From: RGIG5299 sp045588575
GTDB lineage: Bacteria > Bacillota > Clostridia > Oscillospirales > RGIG5299
NCBI GenBank assembly: GCA_045588575.1
Contig: JAZNEJ010000018.1
Coordinates: 1 to 64,000, forward strand
DNA: 64,000 nt
Direction: 5' to 3'
The notes beneath the pieces were generated by a model. That model was not told the origin of the DNA. It was given only the letters and a program-made list of their open reading frames with translations, and searched no databases. Positions 42,633 to 51,023 of the stretch are shown here, one piece after another. Positions within the stretch are counted from its first letter, which is position 1, and the number at the start of each line of letters is the position of its first letter. The position numbers and the translations under genes are program-made.

Positions 42633-43763
42633 TTAAACCTTGAAATAAACTATTGCTTCGCAAATTGCGTTATAAAGCGCTTCAACTTCTTCAACGGTGT
42701 TTTGAACGCCGAAGCTTATGCGAAACGCCGATTTTTGCCTATCGGGAGAAAGCTTCATTGCCGCCAAAACCGAGGAAGCCAAGCTTTTGTTTGAAGAACA
42801 TGCCGAGCCGGGAGAAACAAAAATATCTCTATCTTGCAAAAATCTAACCATAACCTCGGAGGGAATCTTCGGAACCGAAAGATTTAAAACCGCATGCGAT
42901 GAATTCTCGGTGCTGTTAATGAAAACCTTGGGATTATTTGAAAAAAGCTCAACGCCTTTTTTAAAAAGCAAATCGTAATGAGATTTATATTCGTTAAAGT
43001 TTTCGATAAGAAGGGAGGCTGCCGCTGAAAGCGACATAATGGCGGGCACGTTTTCGGTGCCGTTTCTTATTCCTTTTTCTTGGCCGCCGCCGAAAACAAT
43101 GGGAGAAAGGCGCAAACTGCTTGATGCATATAAAACACCAACGCCCTTTGAAGCTCTTATTTTGTGGCCGCTTACGGTTATGAGGTCAACCTCTTTTTTT
43201 GAGGGAAGCGGCACTTTACCGAAAGCCGCAACACAGTCGGAATGAATAATTGCGTTGGCTTTTGCCTGCTTTACCGCTTTTCTTATTGCCCAAACGTCGT
43301 TTATGGCGCCCGTTTCGTTGTTTGCAAGCATAAGAGAAACAAAAACGGTGTTGGAATTTATTTTAGAAAAAATTTCTTCTTCGGTTATTCTGCCTTCTTT
43401 ATTGGGTTCAAAATAAACGACCTCGAATTTATCGGTAAGCTCTTTAAAAGGCGCCGAAACCGATGAATGCTCGGTGCGAGAAAGGCAAATTCTTCCGCCG
43501 CTTCTGATAAGCTTTTTTAAAACGCCTAAAATTGCAATATTATTGGCTTCTGTACCGCCTGAGGTAAAATAAACCTCATCGGCAGAAAAGCCTTCTGCAA
43601 AAAGAGCAATCTTTTTTCTTGCATTTAAAAGCTCGGATTTTACGCTTTGACCAAAACGGTGTATTGATGAGGGGTTTGCATATTCTGTTTTCATAGCGTT
43701 AACCGCCGCGTTAATTGCCTCGTTACAAACGGGGGTTGTTGCACCGTTATCGAAATATATCAT
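42633..43763 (-). CDS. Cysteine desulfurase (NifS/IscS family)
   Basis: A 376-residue pyridoxal-phosphate enzyme that takes sulfur from cysteine. The PLP lysine lies in TVSGHKIRASKGVGVLY and the persulfide-forming cysteine in SPGSACSSNKSLASS. The N-terminus MIYFDNGATTPVCNEA is typical. Its placement directly before thiI, with 11 bases between, marks it as the sulfur donor for tRNA thiolation (NifZ-type pairing), rather than the general iron-sulfur cluster enzyme. Confidence 0.95.
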   Translation of the reverse strand: MIYFDNGATTPVCNEAINAAVNAMKTEYANPSSIHRFGQSVKSELLNARKKIALFAEGFSADEVYFTSGGTEANNIAILGVLKKLIRSGGRICLSRTEHSSVSAPFKELTDKFEVVYFEPNKEGRITEEEIFSKINSNTVFVSLMLANNETGAINDVWAIRKAVKQAKANAIIHSDCVAAFGKVPLPSKKEVDLITVSGHKIRASKGVGVLYASSSLRLSPIVFGGGQEKGIRNGTENVPAIMSLSAAASLLIENFNEYKSHYDLLFKKGVELFSNNPKVFINSTENSSHAVLNLSVPKIPSEVMVRFLQDRDIFVSPGSACSSNKSLASSVLAAMKLSPDRQKSAFRISFGVQNTVEEVEALYNAICEAIVYFKV

Positions 43764-43796
43764 AATGCCAGTCTTCTTTCTAAAATACTAAATAAT

Positions 43797-43825
43797 ATTC
43801 TATCATATTTTGAATAAAAAAACAA
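43797..43825 (-). promoter_or_regulatory. Promoter of the desulfurase-thiI operon
   Basis: TTGTTT and TAGAAT with a 17-base spacer on the minus strand, and TG one base upstream of the -10. Confidence 0.55.
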
Positions 43826-43843
43826 CCGAGTAATTATCTGTTA

Positions 43844-43880
43844 ATAAAAAAACGACAATCTTTTTCAGAGTGTCGTTTTA
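43844..43880 (-). terminator. Terminator of the cadherin-like protein gene
   Basis: AACGACA/TGTCGTT with short A-T extensions and a 13-base loop, followed on the minus strand by seven T. It lies a few bases after the stop codon of the 43886-45208 gene. Confidence 0.75.
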
Positions 43881-43885
43881 ATTTT

Positions 43886-45208
43886 TTATTCTTCCAAAAC
43901 AGGCTCGGATTCGACCTTTGTGTATTGCAAAATGTTCTTTGAATATTCGCGCTGGAAACGGCAAAGGGAAACATTTCCTTCGGCATCGGTTAAATTAAAA
44001 TAAACGTAGCCGCCCACAATGCTGAAGCTTTCGGCATCTCCATCGCAAATTTTTATTTTTTCCGAAAGATTGTCTTTTTTGCAGGCATAGGCGGTCCCGT
44101 CGTTAAAGGAACAAATAATATAATCGCCGTCTATAATAAAATCGGAAACGTTTTCAAGAATGAGCTCGGGGAAGGGCTCTTGAATGTTTGCGGAATAAAG
44201 ATGGCCGTCCTCTTCCGAAATGAAGTAGATTTTTCCTTCTTCATTTCCAATGTTAAACTTGGTAACGGCTTTATTTATTACGGTAGAGGTACCGTCGCCT
44301 TCAACGGAAACCGAGCAAATAAAGTTATCGCCGTTGCGCTCATTTATGTAGTAAATAATATCGTCCCAAATTATAAACTGATAGGGAATATGGCTGTTAA
44401 TTCTTTCGGGATTTGTATCTTCATCATAATCCAAGGGGAGTCTGTGGAGATAGCCTATATCAACTGCTGAGGTTGCATTTGAATAATAAAGGTAGCCATC
44501 GTAAACCATCATATATCTGGCGTAAATGTCTTTTCCGGTGTTGTTGTTCTTTAAAGCCTGACGGTCTGCACCGTTAGTTCTTACCTTGTAAACAGTGTAG
44601 TCGGAAATATAATAAACCCAATCTCCGACAACGTTTATGTGCGAACAGTTTTCTTGAGAAAGCACTATGGAGAAGCTTTTATCGGTGCGTTCTCTTACTA
44701 TTTGTTTATCGTGGTTAAGATAATAAAAATAATCGTTTGCAGCCGCGGCAATACCGCCACCCATTAGATTTTTGCCCCAATTTCCTTTAACCTTATCATC
44801 ACTTCCGGAGAAGGGATTATATTCAACGCTGATTTCGTAAACACGCTCCGAGCCGTTTGGCGAAATTGTTTTTATTAAAACAACGTTGTTGCCTTTTGTG
44901 AAATTTTCGTTATAAAGTATTTTAACCGTAACGTTCTGACCGTCGGGAATTGCGGAGATTTCAAGATGGTCTATTTTATCGAGAACGGTAACGGTGTAAG
45001 ACAAAACGGATTTGTCAAACTGAGGCATTAACGTATAATTGCCAACCGTGAGGTTTTTCAAGAAGTTATTTGTGTCTTCTTGTCTTTTTGAAGTAATATC
45101 GGCGTTTATAAAAACAGCGGCGATAATTAAGCCGATGATTAGAACGGGCGCAACAATAAACGATATGAGGGTTGTAATAGGGAGTTTTGATTTGATGTTT
45201 AATTTCAT
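43886..45208 (-). CDS. Membrane-anchored protein with cadherin-like and DUF5050-like repeats
   Basis: A 440-residue protein with a basic N-terminus, one membrane helix (about residues 12-34), a Cadherin-like beta-sandwich segment (FDKSVLSYTVTVLDKIDHLE, about residues 60-130) and a C-terminal repeat region resembling DUF5050 beta-propeller blades. The repeated pattern is a YY- or IYYI-containing strand (FYYLNHDKQIVRE, WVYYISDYTVYKV, LYYSNATSAVDI, IIYYINERNGDN, KIYFISEEDG). No catalytic motif is visible. It is presumably a surface binding or sensor protein. It is monocistronic, with promoter 45238-45266 and terminator 43844-43880. Confidence 0.78.
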   Translation of the reverse strand: MKLNIKSKLPITTLISFIVAPVLIIGLIIAAVFINADITSKRQEDTNNFLKNLTVGNYTLMPQFDKSVLSYTVTVLDKIDHLEISAIPDGQNVTVKILYNENFTKGNNVVLIKTISPNGSERVYEISVEYNPFSGSDDKVKGNWGKNLMGGGIAAAANDYFYYLNHDKQIVRERTDKSFSIVLSQENCSHINVVGDWVYYISDYTVYKVRTNGADRQALKNNNTGKDIYARYMMVYDGYLYYSNATSAVDIGYLHRLPLDYDEDTNPERINSHIPYQFIIWDDIIYYINERNGDNFICSVSVEGDGTSTVINKAVTKFNIGNEEGKIYFISEEDGHLYSANIQEPFPELILENVSDFIIDGDYIICSFNDGTAYACKKDNLSEKIKICDGDAESFSIVGGYVYFNLTDAEGNVSLCRFQREYSKNILQYTKVESEPVLEE

Positions 45209-45237
45209 ATAAAGTCCTCCGCAAAAAGACTAATTAT

Positions 45238-45266
45238 ATTATACATTATAAAAGAGTTATAGTCAA
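45238..45266 (-). promoter_or_regulatory. Promoter of the cadherin-like protein gene
   Basis: TTGACT and TATAAT with a 17-base spacer on the minus strand, and TG directly upstream of the -10. A second TATAAT-like string overlaps it downstream. Confidence 0.75.
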
Positions 45267-45311
45267 TAAAAACAAAAGTAACAAAAAAATGAATTTTTCA
45301 TAAAATAACAG

Positions 45312-45341
45312 TAGACAAATAACTGAAAAGTGTGATAAAAT
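45312..45341 (+). promoter_or_regulatory. Promoter of the mgtE leader
   Basis: TAGACA and TAAAAT with an 18-base spacer and TG one base before the -10. Transcription from here would give a leader of about 215 bases before mgtE. Confidence 0.62.
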
Positions 45342-45378
45342 GTAACAAGAAAAACAAAAAACTACTATTTTTTAAAAA

Positions 45379-45530
45379 GAGGTGACGAAAATGGACGCAG
45401 GCAACGGCGGCACTATACCCCGAAGTAGACGCATAAATATATCTGAAAATGGCTGTGTTCTGTTTTCGTAACACGATATATTTGTGCGTGTAGTCAGGCG
45501 CAAGGTGCCATGCCAATTCTTACCCGAATA
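45379..45530 (+). promoter_or_regulatory. Structured mgtE leader, candidate Mg2+-responsive element
   Basis: The untranslated region before mgtE can fold strongly. A 15-bp helix pairs 45429-45443 with 45475-45489 (one G-U) and is capped by a 5-bp helix 455-459/470-474. Outside it, GGCAC (45409-45413) can pair with GTGCC (45505-45509), and GGTGA (45381-45385) with TTACC (45520-45524). Position before mgtE suggests an M-box (ykoK) type magnesium riboswitch. The opening AGGTGA and late ATGCCA strings recall it, but the canonical core AGGTGAGGCTCC is absent, so the class is uncertain. No T-run terminator follows, so control may be at translation. Confidence 0.6.
45391..45471 (+). CDS. Possible leader peptide (26-codon uORF) inside the mgtE leader
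   Basis: A short ORF starts ATG 45391 and ends TAA 45469-45471. GAGGTG stands six bases before the ATG, a better ribosome site than many genes in this window have. The peptide begins MDAGNGGTIPRSRR and has 26 residues. The bases that form its ribosome site are the ones that could pair with 45520-45524, and the ORF runs into the 15-bp helix, so its translation would remodel the leader. Enteric mgtA has a Pro/Arg-containing leader peptide (MgtL) that senses Mg2+ through ribosome behaviour, and this could be analogous. Coding may also be coincidental. Confidence 0.45.
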   Translation: MDAGNGGTIPRSRRINISENGCVLFS

Positions 45531-45565
45531 AAAATTTTACCGCAAAAAAAGGGAGGAAAACAGGT

Positions 45566-46915
45566 ATGGAAAATACTATGACAAAAATCAAAGAGCTTTT
45601 AACAGAGAAAAGCTTTGGAAAAATTAAAACCATATTGGTAGAAATGAATCCTGCCGATATTTCGCAGCTTTTTAACGAAATAGAAGAAAGCGAATGCCTT
45701 TTGCTTTTCAGACTTTTACCTAAAGAGCTTGCGGCGGAAAGCTTCGTTTATTTCGACAGCGACATTCAAGAACAACTTATAAACAATTTTTCCGATAAAA
45801 ATTTAAGAGAAATATTCTTCGACGAGCTGTTTTTGGACGATACCGTTGATATCATCGAAGAAATGCCCGCAAACGTAGCGGCGAGAATTCTCAATAACTG
45901 CACCAATGCAGAAATAAGAAAAACAATTAACGAGCTTTTGAAATATCCCGAAGACTCTGCGGGAAGTATAATGACCGTTGAGTACGTCCGTCTTAAAAAG
46001 AGTATGACGGTAAGGGATGCTTTTGAAAGAATTCGTAAAACGGGTGTTGACAAAGAAACTATTTACACCTGTTACGTAACAGACGATAACCGCCATCTCG
46101 AAGGCATAGTTTCGGTTAAAACTCTTTTGCTTGCAAAACAAGACGATATTATTGAAGATATAATGGAAACGAACATTAAGTTTGTTTACACTTCGGAAGA
46201 TAAAGAGCACGTTGGTAATCAGTTTAATAAATACGACTTTTTGGCTTTGCCGGTTGTAGATAACGAAAAACGCTTGCTCGGTATAGTAACGGTTGACGAT
46301 GCTATTGACGTCATTCAGGAAGAGGCAAACGAAGACTTTGCAAAAATGGCAGCTATAACGCCTTCCGAAACCTCTTATTTTAAAGAGTCTATTTTTAAGC
46401 ACGCTAAAAACAGAATTCCTTGGCTGCTTGTTTTTATGCTTTCTTCAATATTTACAGGTGTAATTCTTTCGTGGTATGAAGAAGCCTTTGAAGCGTTACC
46501 TATTTTAATATCGTTCTTACCTATGCTTATGAACACGGGCGGTAACTGCGGTGCACAAAGCTCTTCAACTATGATTCGCGGTCTTGCAATTGATGAAATT
46601 AAGCTTAAAGATTTCTTCAGAGCGCTTTTAAAAGAACTCGGAATAGGTCTTGTTGTAAGTGTGATTTTGGTTGCGGTAAGCACCTTGAGGATTTTAATTT
46701 TCGACCCTGCCGAGCTTGAAATTGCGCTGATTCTTGCGATTTCGCTTGCTTTTGTTGTTATTTTTGCAAAAGCTCTTGGATGTTGCTTGCCAATGCTTGC
46801 AAAAAAGATTAATGTTGACCCTGCAATTATGGCTTCGCCCTTAATAACAACAATAGTTGACTGTTGTGCAGTTTTGGTTTATTTTAACGTAGCGATTTTA
46901 ATTTTAGGATTATAA
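45566..46915 (+). CDS. mgtE: Magnesium transporter MgtE
   Basis: A 449-residue Mg2+ channel/transporter. Domain order is the family one: an N-terminal superhelical MgtE_N domain (about residues 25-125, with NNFSDKNLREIFFDELFLDD), two CBS domains (LKYPEDSAGSIMTVEYVRLK and GIVTVDDAIDVIQEEANEDF), then a five-helix membrane pore domain with PMLMNTGGNCGAQSSSTMIR, which lines the ion path. In solved relatives the N and CBS domains bind Mg2+ and close the pore when the cation is abundant. The ATG follows GGGAGG. The gene is single and convergent with hydA. Confidence 0.96.
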   Translation: MENTMTKIKELLTEKSFGKIKTILVEMNPADISQLFNEIEESECLLLFRLLPKELAAESFVYFDSDIQEQLINNFSDKNLREIFFDELFLDDTVDIIEEMPANVAARILNNCTNAEIRKTINELLKYPEDSAGSIMTVEYVRLKKSMTVRDAFERIRKTGVDKETIYTCYVTDDNRHLEGIVSVKTLLLAKQDDIIEDIMETNIKFVYTSEDKEHVGNQFNKYDFLALPVVDNEKRLLGIVTVDDAIDVIQEEANEDFAKMAAITPSETSYFKESIFKHAKNRIPWLLVFMLSSIFTGVILSWYEEAFEALPILISFLPMLMNTGGNCGAQSSSTMIRGLAIDEIKLKDFFRALLKELGIGLVVSVILVAVSTLRILIFDPAELEIALILAISLAFVVIFAKALGCCLPMLAKKINVDPAIMASPLITTIVDCCAVLVYFNVAILILGL

Positions 46916-46953
46916 AAAGAATCCGCATATTTTATTATGCGGATTCTTTTTTT
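46914..46953. terminator. Terminator of mgtE
   Basis: A 12-bp stem AGAATCCGCATA/TATGCGGATTCT with a six-base loop is followed by seven T. Confidence 0.9.
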
Positions 46954-46956
46954 GAA

Positions 46957-46994
46957 AAGAAAAGAGCAAAAACGTTTTGTTTTTGCTCTTTTTC
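46957..46994. terminator. Terminator of the hydrogenase operon
   Basis: A 13-bp stem AAAGAGCAAAAAC/GTTTTTGCTCTTT with a five-base loop stands a few bases after the hydA stop codon on the minus strand. It is adjacent to, but separate from, the mgtE terminator. Confidence 0.85.
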
Positions 46995-46998
46995 ATTT

Positions 46999-48744
46999 TT
47001 AATATTTTTCTCTTGCAGTATAGCCGGTGTGAAGGATTTCGTGTGCTTTATGGCTTCCGGGTTTTTCGAAATATTCCTCATAAATTTTCTTTATATCGGG
47101 ATTTTCGTGAGACTTTCTAACGGGAAGCTGAGCATCGTCTTTATAAAGACCTTCAGCACGTTTTGCGCGAATATCGGTGAAGTTGCGAACAACAGCGGGA
47201 ACGATGGGCTGACCGCCGCCGTTTACACAACCGCCGGGACAAGCCATGATTTCAATGAAATCATACTGCTTTTCGCCACTCTTAACCATGTTAAGAAGTG
47301 CTTTTGCATTTGCAAGGCCGGAAGCAACTGCAACGCGAACCTTAGTGCCGTTTAAGTCATAGGTTGCTTCTTTAATGCCTTCAACGCCTCTAACATCGTT
47401 GAATTCAATATTTTCGAGGGGCTTTCCGGTTACGATTTCGGCAACGGTACGGAGAGCAGCCTCCATAACACCGCCGGTTGCACCGAAGATTGTGCCTGCG
47501 CCCGAGCCTAAGCCGAAGGGAGCATCGTATTCGCCGTCGGGAAGAGCGTTGAAGTCAATACCTGCTTTGCGAATCATTCTTGCAAGCTCTCTTACGGTGA
47601 GTGCAACGTCAATATCGGGGATATCTTTAACTGCGCTGTGCTCAGTTCTGGTAGCCTCGAATTTCTTGGCAGTACAGGGCATAATGCTTACTACGAAGAT
47701 ATCTTTGGGGTCAATTCCCATTTTTTCTGCATAGTAGGTTTTTGCAACTGCGCCGAACATACCCTGAGGAGATTTGCAAGAAGAAATGTTGGGAATAAGT
47801 TCGGGAAAGTTGTGCTCTGCATATTTAACCCAACCGGGTGAGCAAGAGGTTATGAGAGGTAAGTTCTTGCCGGACTTAAATCTTTCGAGGAATTCGGTTC
47901 CTTCTTCCATAATGGTAAGGTCGGCAGTAAAGTTGGTGTCGAAAACTTTATCAAAGCCGAGCATACGGAGAGAGGAAACGAGCTTGCCGGTAACGATAGA
48001 GCCCATGGGATAACCGAACTCTTCACCAAGACCGATTCTTACTGAGGGAGCAGTTTGAACGATAACATGTTTAGCGGGGTCGTTAATTGCGGCGAATACC
48101 TTATCGGTATCGTCTCTTTCTCTTAATGCGCCGGTGGGGCAAACGGTGATACACTGTCCGCAGTTTACGCAAGCAACGTCATCGAGGTCTGCTTCGAAAG
48201 CACAACCGATATGAGTTGCAAAGCCTCTTTCGTTTGCGCCGATAACAGAAACTGCCTGAACCTTTCCGCAAGCTGCAATACAACGACGGCAGAGAATACA
48301 TTTTCCGTTATCGCGAATCATGTGTACTGAAGTTGTATCTATTGTGGTGTCGGACATTTCGCCGTCGAACTTGTGCTCGTCTTCAATTCCGTAATCGGTG
48401 CAAAGTTTCTGGAACTCGCAGTTTCCGGAACGAACGCAAGAAAGACATTTTTTGGTATGAGTAGAAAGAAGAAGCTCAAGAGTGGTTTTTCTTGATTCTA
48501 TAACTGCGGGGCTGTTTGTAACAACCTCCATCCCCTCATTAACGGGATAAACACAGGCAGCAACAAGGCTTCTTGCGCCTTTAACTTCAACAACACAAAT
48601 ACGACAAGCGCCGATTTCATTTATGTCTTTCAAATAGCAAAGAGTGGGAATATCAATACCTACGTATTTTGCTGCTTGAAGAATAGTGCTGTTTTTCGGG
48701 ACGGAATAATCCTTGCCGTTGATTTTAATATTTACCATATCCAT
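46999..48744 (-). CDS. hydA: [FeFe]-hydrogenase catalytic subunit HydA (NAD-linked, multimeric)
   Basis: A 581-residue catalytic subunit of a HydABC-type hydrogenase. In order: a 2Fe-2S plant-type ferredoxin domain (first cysteine C36, then ACRICVVE), a His/Cys cluster region (CLSCVRSGNC), two 4Fe-4S motifs (CILCRRCIAAC and CVNCGQCITVCP), and the H-cluster domain with TSCSPGW, MPCTAKKFE and EIMACPGGCVNGGGQP. The small C-terminal subunit domain is fused (KAHEILHTGYTAREKY). With HydB and HydC it should oxidise NADH and, in bifurcating members, reduced ferredoxin while making H2. Note the second cysteine of the usual TSCCPGW is serine. Confidence 0.96.
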   Translation of the reverse strand: MDMVNIKINGKDYSVPKNSTILQAAKYVGIDIPTLCYLKDINEIGACRICVVEVKGARSLVAACVYPVNEGMEVVTNSPAVIESRKTTLELLLSTHTKKCLSCVRSGNCEFQKLCTDYGIEDEHKFDGEMSDTTIDTTSVHMIRDNGKCILCRRCIAACGKVQAVSVIGANERGFATHIGCAFEADLDDVACVNCGQCITVCPTGALRERDDTDKVFAAINDPAKHVIVQTAPSVRIGLGEEFGYPMGSIVTGKLVSSLRMLGFDKVFDTNFTADLTIMEEGTEFLERFKSGKNLPLITSCSPGWVKYAEHNFPELIPNISSCKSPQGMFGAVAKTYYAEKMGIDPKDIFVVSIMPCTAKKFEATRTEHSAVKDIPDIDVALTVRELARMIRKAGIDFNALPDGEYDAPFGLGSGAGTIFGATGGVMEAALRTVAEIVTGKPLENIEFNDVRGVEGIKEATYDLNGTKVRVAVASGLANAKALLNMVKSGEKQYDFIEIMACPGGCVNGGGQPIVPAVVRNFTDIRAKRAEGLYKDDAQLPVRKSHENPDIKKIYEEYFEKPGSHKAHEILHTGYTAREKY

Positions 48745-48758
48745 TGTTTTATTCCTCC

Positions 48759-50570
48759 TTACTTCTTAATTATTGCATTGAACTTACATTTTTCAATGCA
48801 AGCACCGCACTTAATACATTTGGTTTTATCAATAACGTGAGGCTGCTTAACTGCACCGGAGATTGCACCAACAGGGCAAACTCTTGCGCAAGCAGTACAT
48901 CCCTTACATTTGTCTGCAACAACTTCATAAGAAAGAAGTGATTTACATACTCCTGCGGGACAACGTTTTTCAACAACGTGAGCAATATACTCATCGCGGA
49001 AATAACGAAGGGTAGAAAGAACGGGGTTGGGAGCAGTCTGACCAAGACCGCAAAGAGAGTTGTTTTTGATGTAGTAGCAGAGCTGTTCCATCTTTTCCAA
49101 ATCTTCAAGGGTTGCCTGACCGTTGGTAACCTTTTCGAGCATTTCGTAAAGACGTTTTGTACCGATACGGCAGGGTGCGCATTTTCCGCAAGATTCATCA
49201 ACTGTGAATTCGAGGAAGAATTTTGCAATATCAACCATACAGTTATCTTCGTCCATAACGATAAGACCGCCGGAACCCATCATGGAACCGATGGCAATAA
49301 GGTTATCGTAATCTATCGGAACGTCTAAATGCTCGGCAGGGATACAACCGCCTGAAGGACCGCCGGTTTGAGCAGCCTTAAACTTTTTGCCATTGGGAAT
49401 GCCGCCGCCGATTTCTTCGATGATGGTGCGGAGAGTGGTTCCCATGGGAACTTCAACAAGACCGGTGTTGTTTATTTTTCCGCCGAGAGCGAAAACTTTG
49501 GTTCCCTTGCTCTTTTCGGTACCCATAGAAGCAAACCATTCGGGACCGTTTAAGATGATTTGAGCAATGTTTGCATAAGTTTCAACATTGTTAAGAATTG
49601 TGGGTTTGCCGAAAAGACCTTTAACTGCGGGGAACGGAGGACGGGGACGGGGTTCGCCTCTGTGGCCTTCGATTGAAACCATAAGAGCAGTTTCTTCACC
49701 GCAAACGAAAGCGCCTGCGCCGAGACGGATTTCAAGGTCGAATGAGAAATCGGTGCCGAAAATGTTTTTTCCGAGCAAGCCGTATTCTTTAGCTTGGTCT
49801 ATAGCAATCTGAAGACGCTTAACAGCAATGGGGTATTCAGCACGAATGTAGATATAACCTTGGTCGGAGCCTATTGCATAAGCGGCAATAGCCATAGCTT
49901 CAATAACGGCGTGCGGGTCGCCTTCAAGAACGGAACGGTCCATAAATGCGCCGGGGTCGCCTTCGTCGGCGTTACAGCAAACGTATTTCTTATCGGAAAC
50001 GGATTTGCTTGCAAATTCCCACTTGCGTCCGGTGGGGAAGCCTGCGCCGCCTCTTCCGCGAAGTCCGGAAGCGGTAATGGTTGCAATAACGTCTTGGGGC
50101 GTCATTTCGGTAAGAACTTTTCCAAGAGCCTTGTAACCGTCGTAAGCTATATATTCATCAATGTTTTCGGGGTTGATAACACCGCAGTTTTTAAGAGCAA
50201 CACGCTTTTGCTTTTTATAGAAAGCGGTATCGTTTAATGAATAAATAAGGTTTTCAACCTGCTTTGCTTCTTCGGGATTTTTGCCGGTATCTTTGTAAAC
50301 GAGTCTTTCAACGGGACGTCCTTTTAAAAGATGCTCGGAAACAATTTCCGGAATATCTTCCTCTTTAACGAGGCTGTAAAAAGTGCCGTCGGGATAGACA
50401 ATCATAATGGGGCCGAGTGCGCAAAGACCGAAACAACCGGTTTGCACAACGCCTACTTCGTTTTCAAGTCCGTTTTTTGCAATTTCTTCTTCGAGTTTTT
50501 GTCTGAGGGCAGGGCTTCCGGAAGAAGTACAACCGGTACCGCCGCAGACTAAAACGTGTGAACGAATCAT
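48759..50570 (-). CDS. hydB: Hydrogenase subunit HydB (NuoF-like, NADH-binding flavoprotein)
   Basis: A 603-residue diaphorase subunit. It begins with a 2Fe-2S thioredoxin-like ferredoxin domain (VCGGTGCTSSGSPAL and CFGLCALGPIMIV). The NuoF-like core follows, with FMN/NADH sites GRGGAGFPTGRKWEF and GAGAFVCGEETALM, and the 4Fe-4S motif SCGKCAPCRIGTKRL. Two C-terminal ferredoxin clusters (CKGCTACARVCPVG, CIKCGACIEKCKF) complete it. This domain set is that of electron-bifurcating HydB proteins. It lies between the small ferredoxin gene (17-base gap) and hydA (14-base gap). Confidence 0.96.
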   Translation of the reverse strand: MIRSHVLVCGGTGCTSSGSPALRQKLEEEIAKNGLENEVGVVQTGCFGLCALGPIMIVYPDGTFYSLVKEEDIPEIVSEHLLKGRPVERLVYKDTGKNPEEAKQVENLIYSLNDTAFYKKQKRVALKNCGVINPENIDEYIAYDGYKALGKVLTEMTPQDVIATITASGLRGRGGAGFPTGRKWEFASKSVSDKKYVCCNADEGDPGAFMDRSVLEGDPHAVIEAMAIAAYAIGSDQGYIYIRAEYPIAVKRLQIAIDQAKEYGLLGKNIFGTDFSFDLEIRLGAGAFVCGEETALMVSIEGHRGEPRPRPPFPAVKGLFGKPTILNNVETYANIAQIILNGPEWFASMGTEKSKGTKVFALGGKINNTGLVEVPMGTTLRTIIEEIGGGIPNGKKFKAAQTGGPSGGCIPAEHLDVPIDYDNLIAIGSMMGSGGLIVMDEDNCMVDIAKFFLEFTVDESCGKCAPCRIGTKRLYEMLEKVTNGQATLEDLEKMEQLCYYIKNNSLCGLGQTAPNPVLSTLRYFRDEYIAHVVEKRCPAGVCKSLLSYEVVADKCKGCTACARVCPVGAISGAVKQPHVIDKTKCIKCGACIEKCKFNAIIKK

Positions 50571-50587
50571 TTTCAGTTTCCTCCTAT

Positions 50588-50962
50588 TTAGCCGTTATGA
50601 GCGCCGATGGTGTATTCGGTTACAACTTTTCCGCCCTTAATGTGTTCGTTGATAACGCGTTTTGCTTTTTCGGGGTTCATTTTAACGTAAGTAACCTTTT
50701 CTTTACCTGCTTCGAAAATTTCGACAACCGGTTCATACTGGCAAATTCCGATACAACCTGTTTGAGTAACGGTTACCGAATTTGCAATGTTTTTTTCCTG
50801 AACTTCTTCAACAAAGGTGTTGAGAACAGGTCTTGCGCCTGCCGCAATGCCGCAGGTTGCCATGCCGACAACTATACGGATTGAATGCTCGACAGAGTCT
50901 CTGATTGCGATTTTGCCTTTCATTTTTTCTCTGATTGCCTCAAGATCTGCTAGGCTTTTCAT
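50588..50962 (-). CDS. Thioredoxin-like 2Fe-2S ferredoxin
   Basis: A 124-residue small ferredoxin of the thioredoxin-like 2Fe-2S type. Ligands are the cysteines of MATCGIAAGA and of TQTGCIGICQYEP; one ligand of the usual four is less clear, since the first pair shows only one cysteine in a C-x-n spacing. It resembles the separate N-terminal domain of HydB proteins. It precedes hydB directly and is expected to be part of, or to feed, the same hydrogenase complex. Confidence 0.85.
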   Translation of the reverse strand: MKSLADLEAIREKMKGKIAIRDSVEHSIRIVVGMATCGIAAGARPVLNTFVEEVQEKNIANSVTVTQTGCIGICQYEPVVEIFEAGKEKVTYVKMNPEKAKRVINEHIKGGKVVTEYTIGAHNG

Positions 50963-51023
50963 GAAAAAATACCTCCATATTATAATAATTTTTTATAGTG
51001 GACAAATATAAATATAAAACGTA

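Noticed and set aside
45379..45530. A canonical M-box was tested by eye.
   Set aside because: The core AGGTGAGGCTCC and GTGCTAAAGCTCTACG parts are absent, so only a generic or divergent magnesium leader is claimed.
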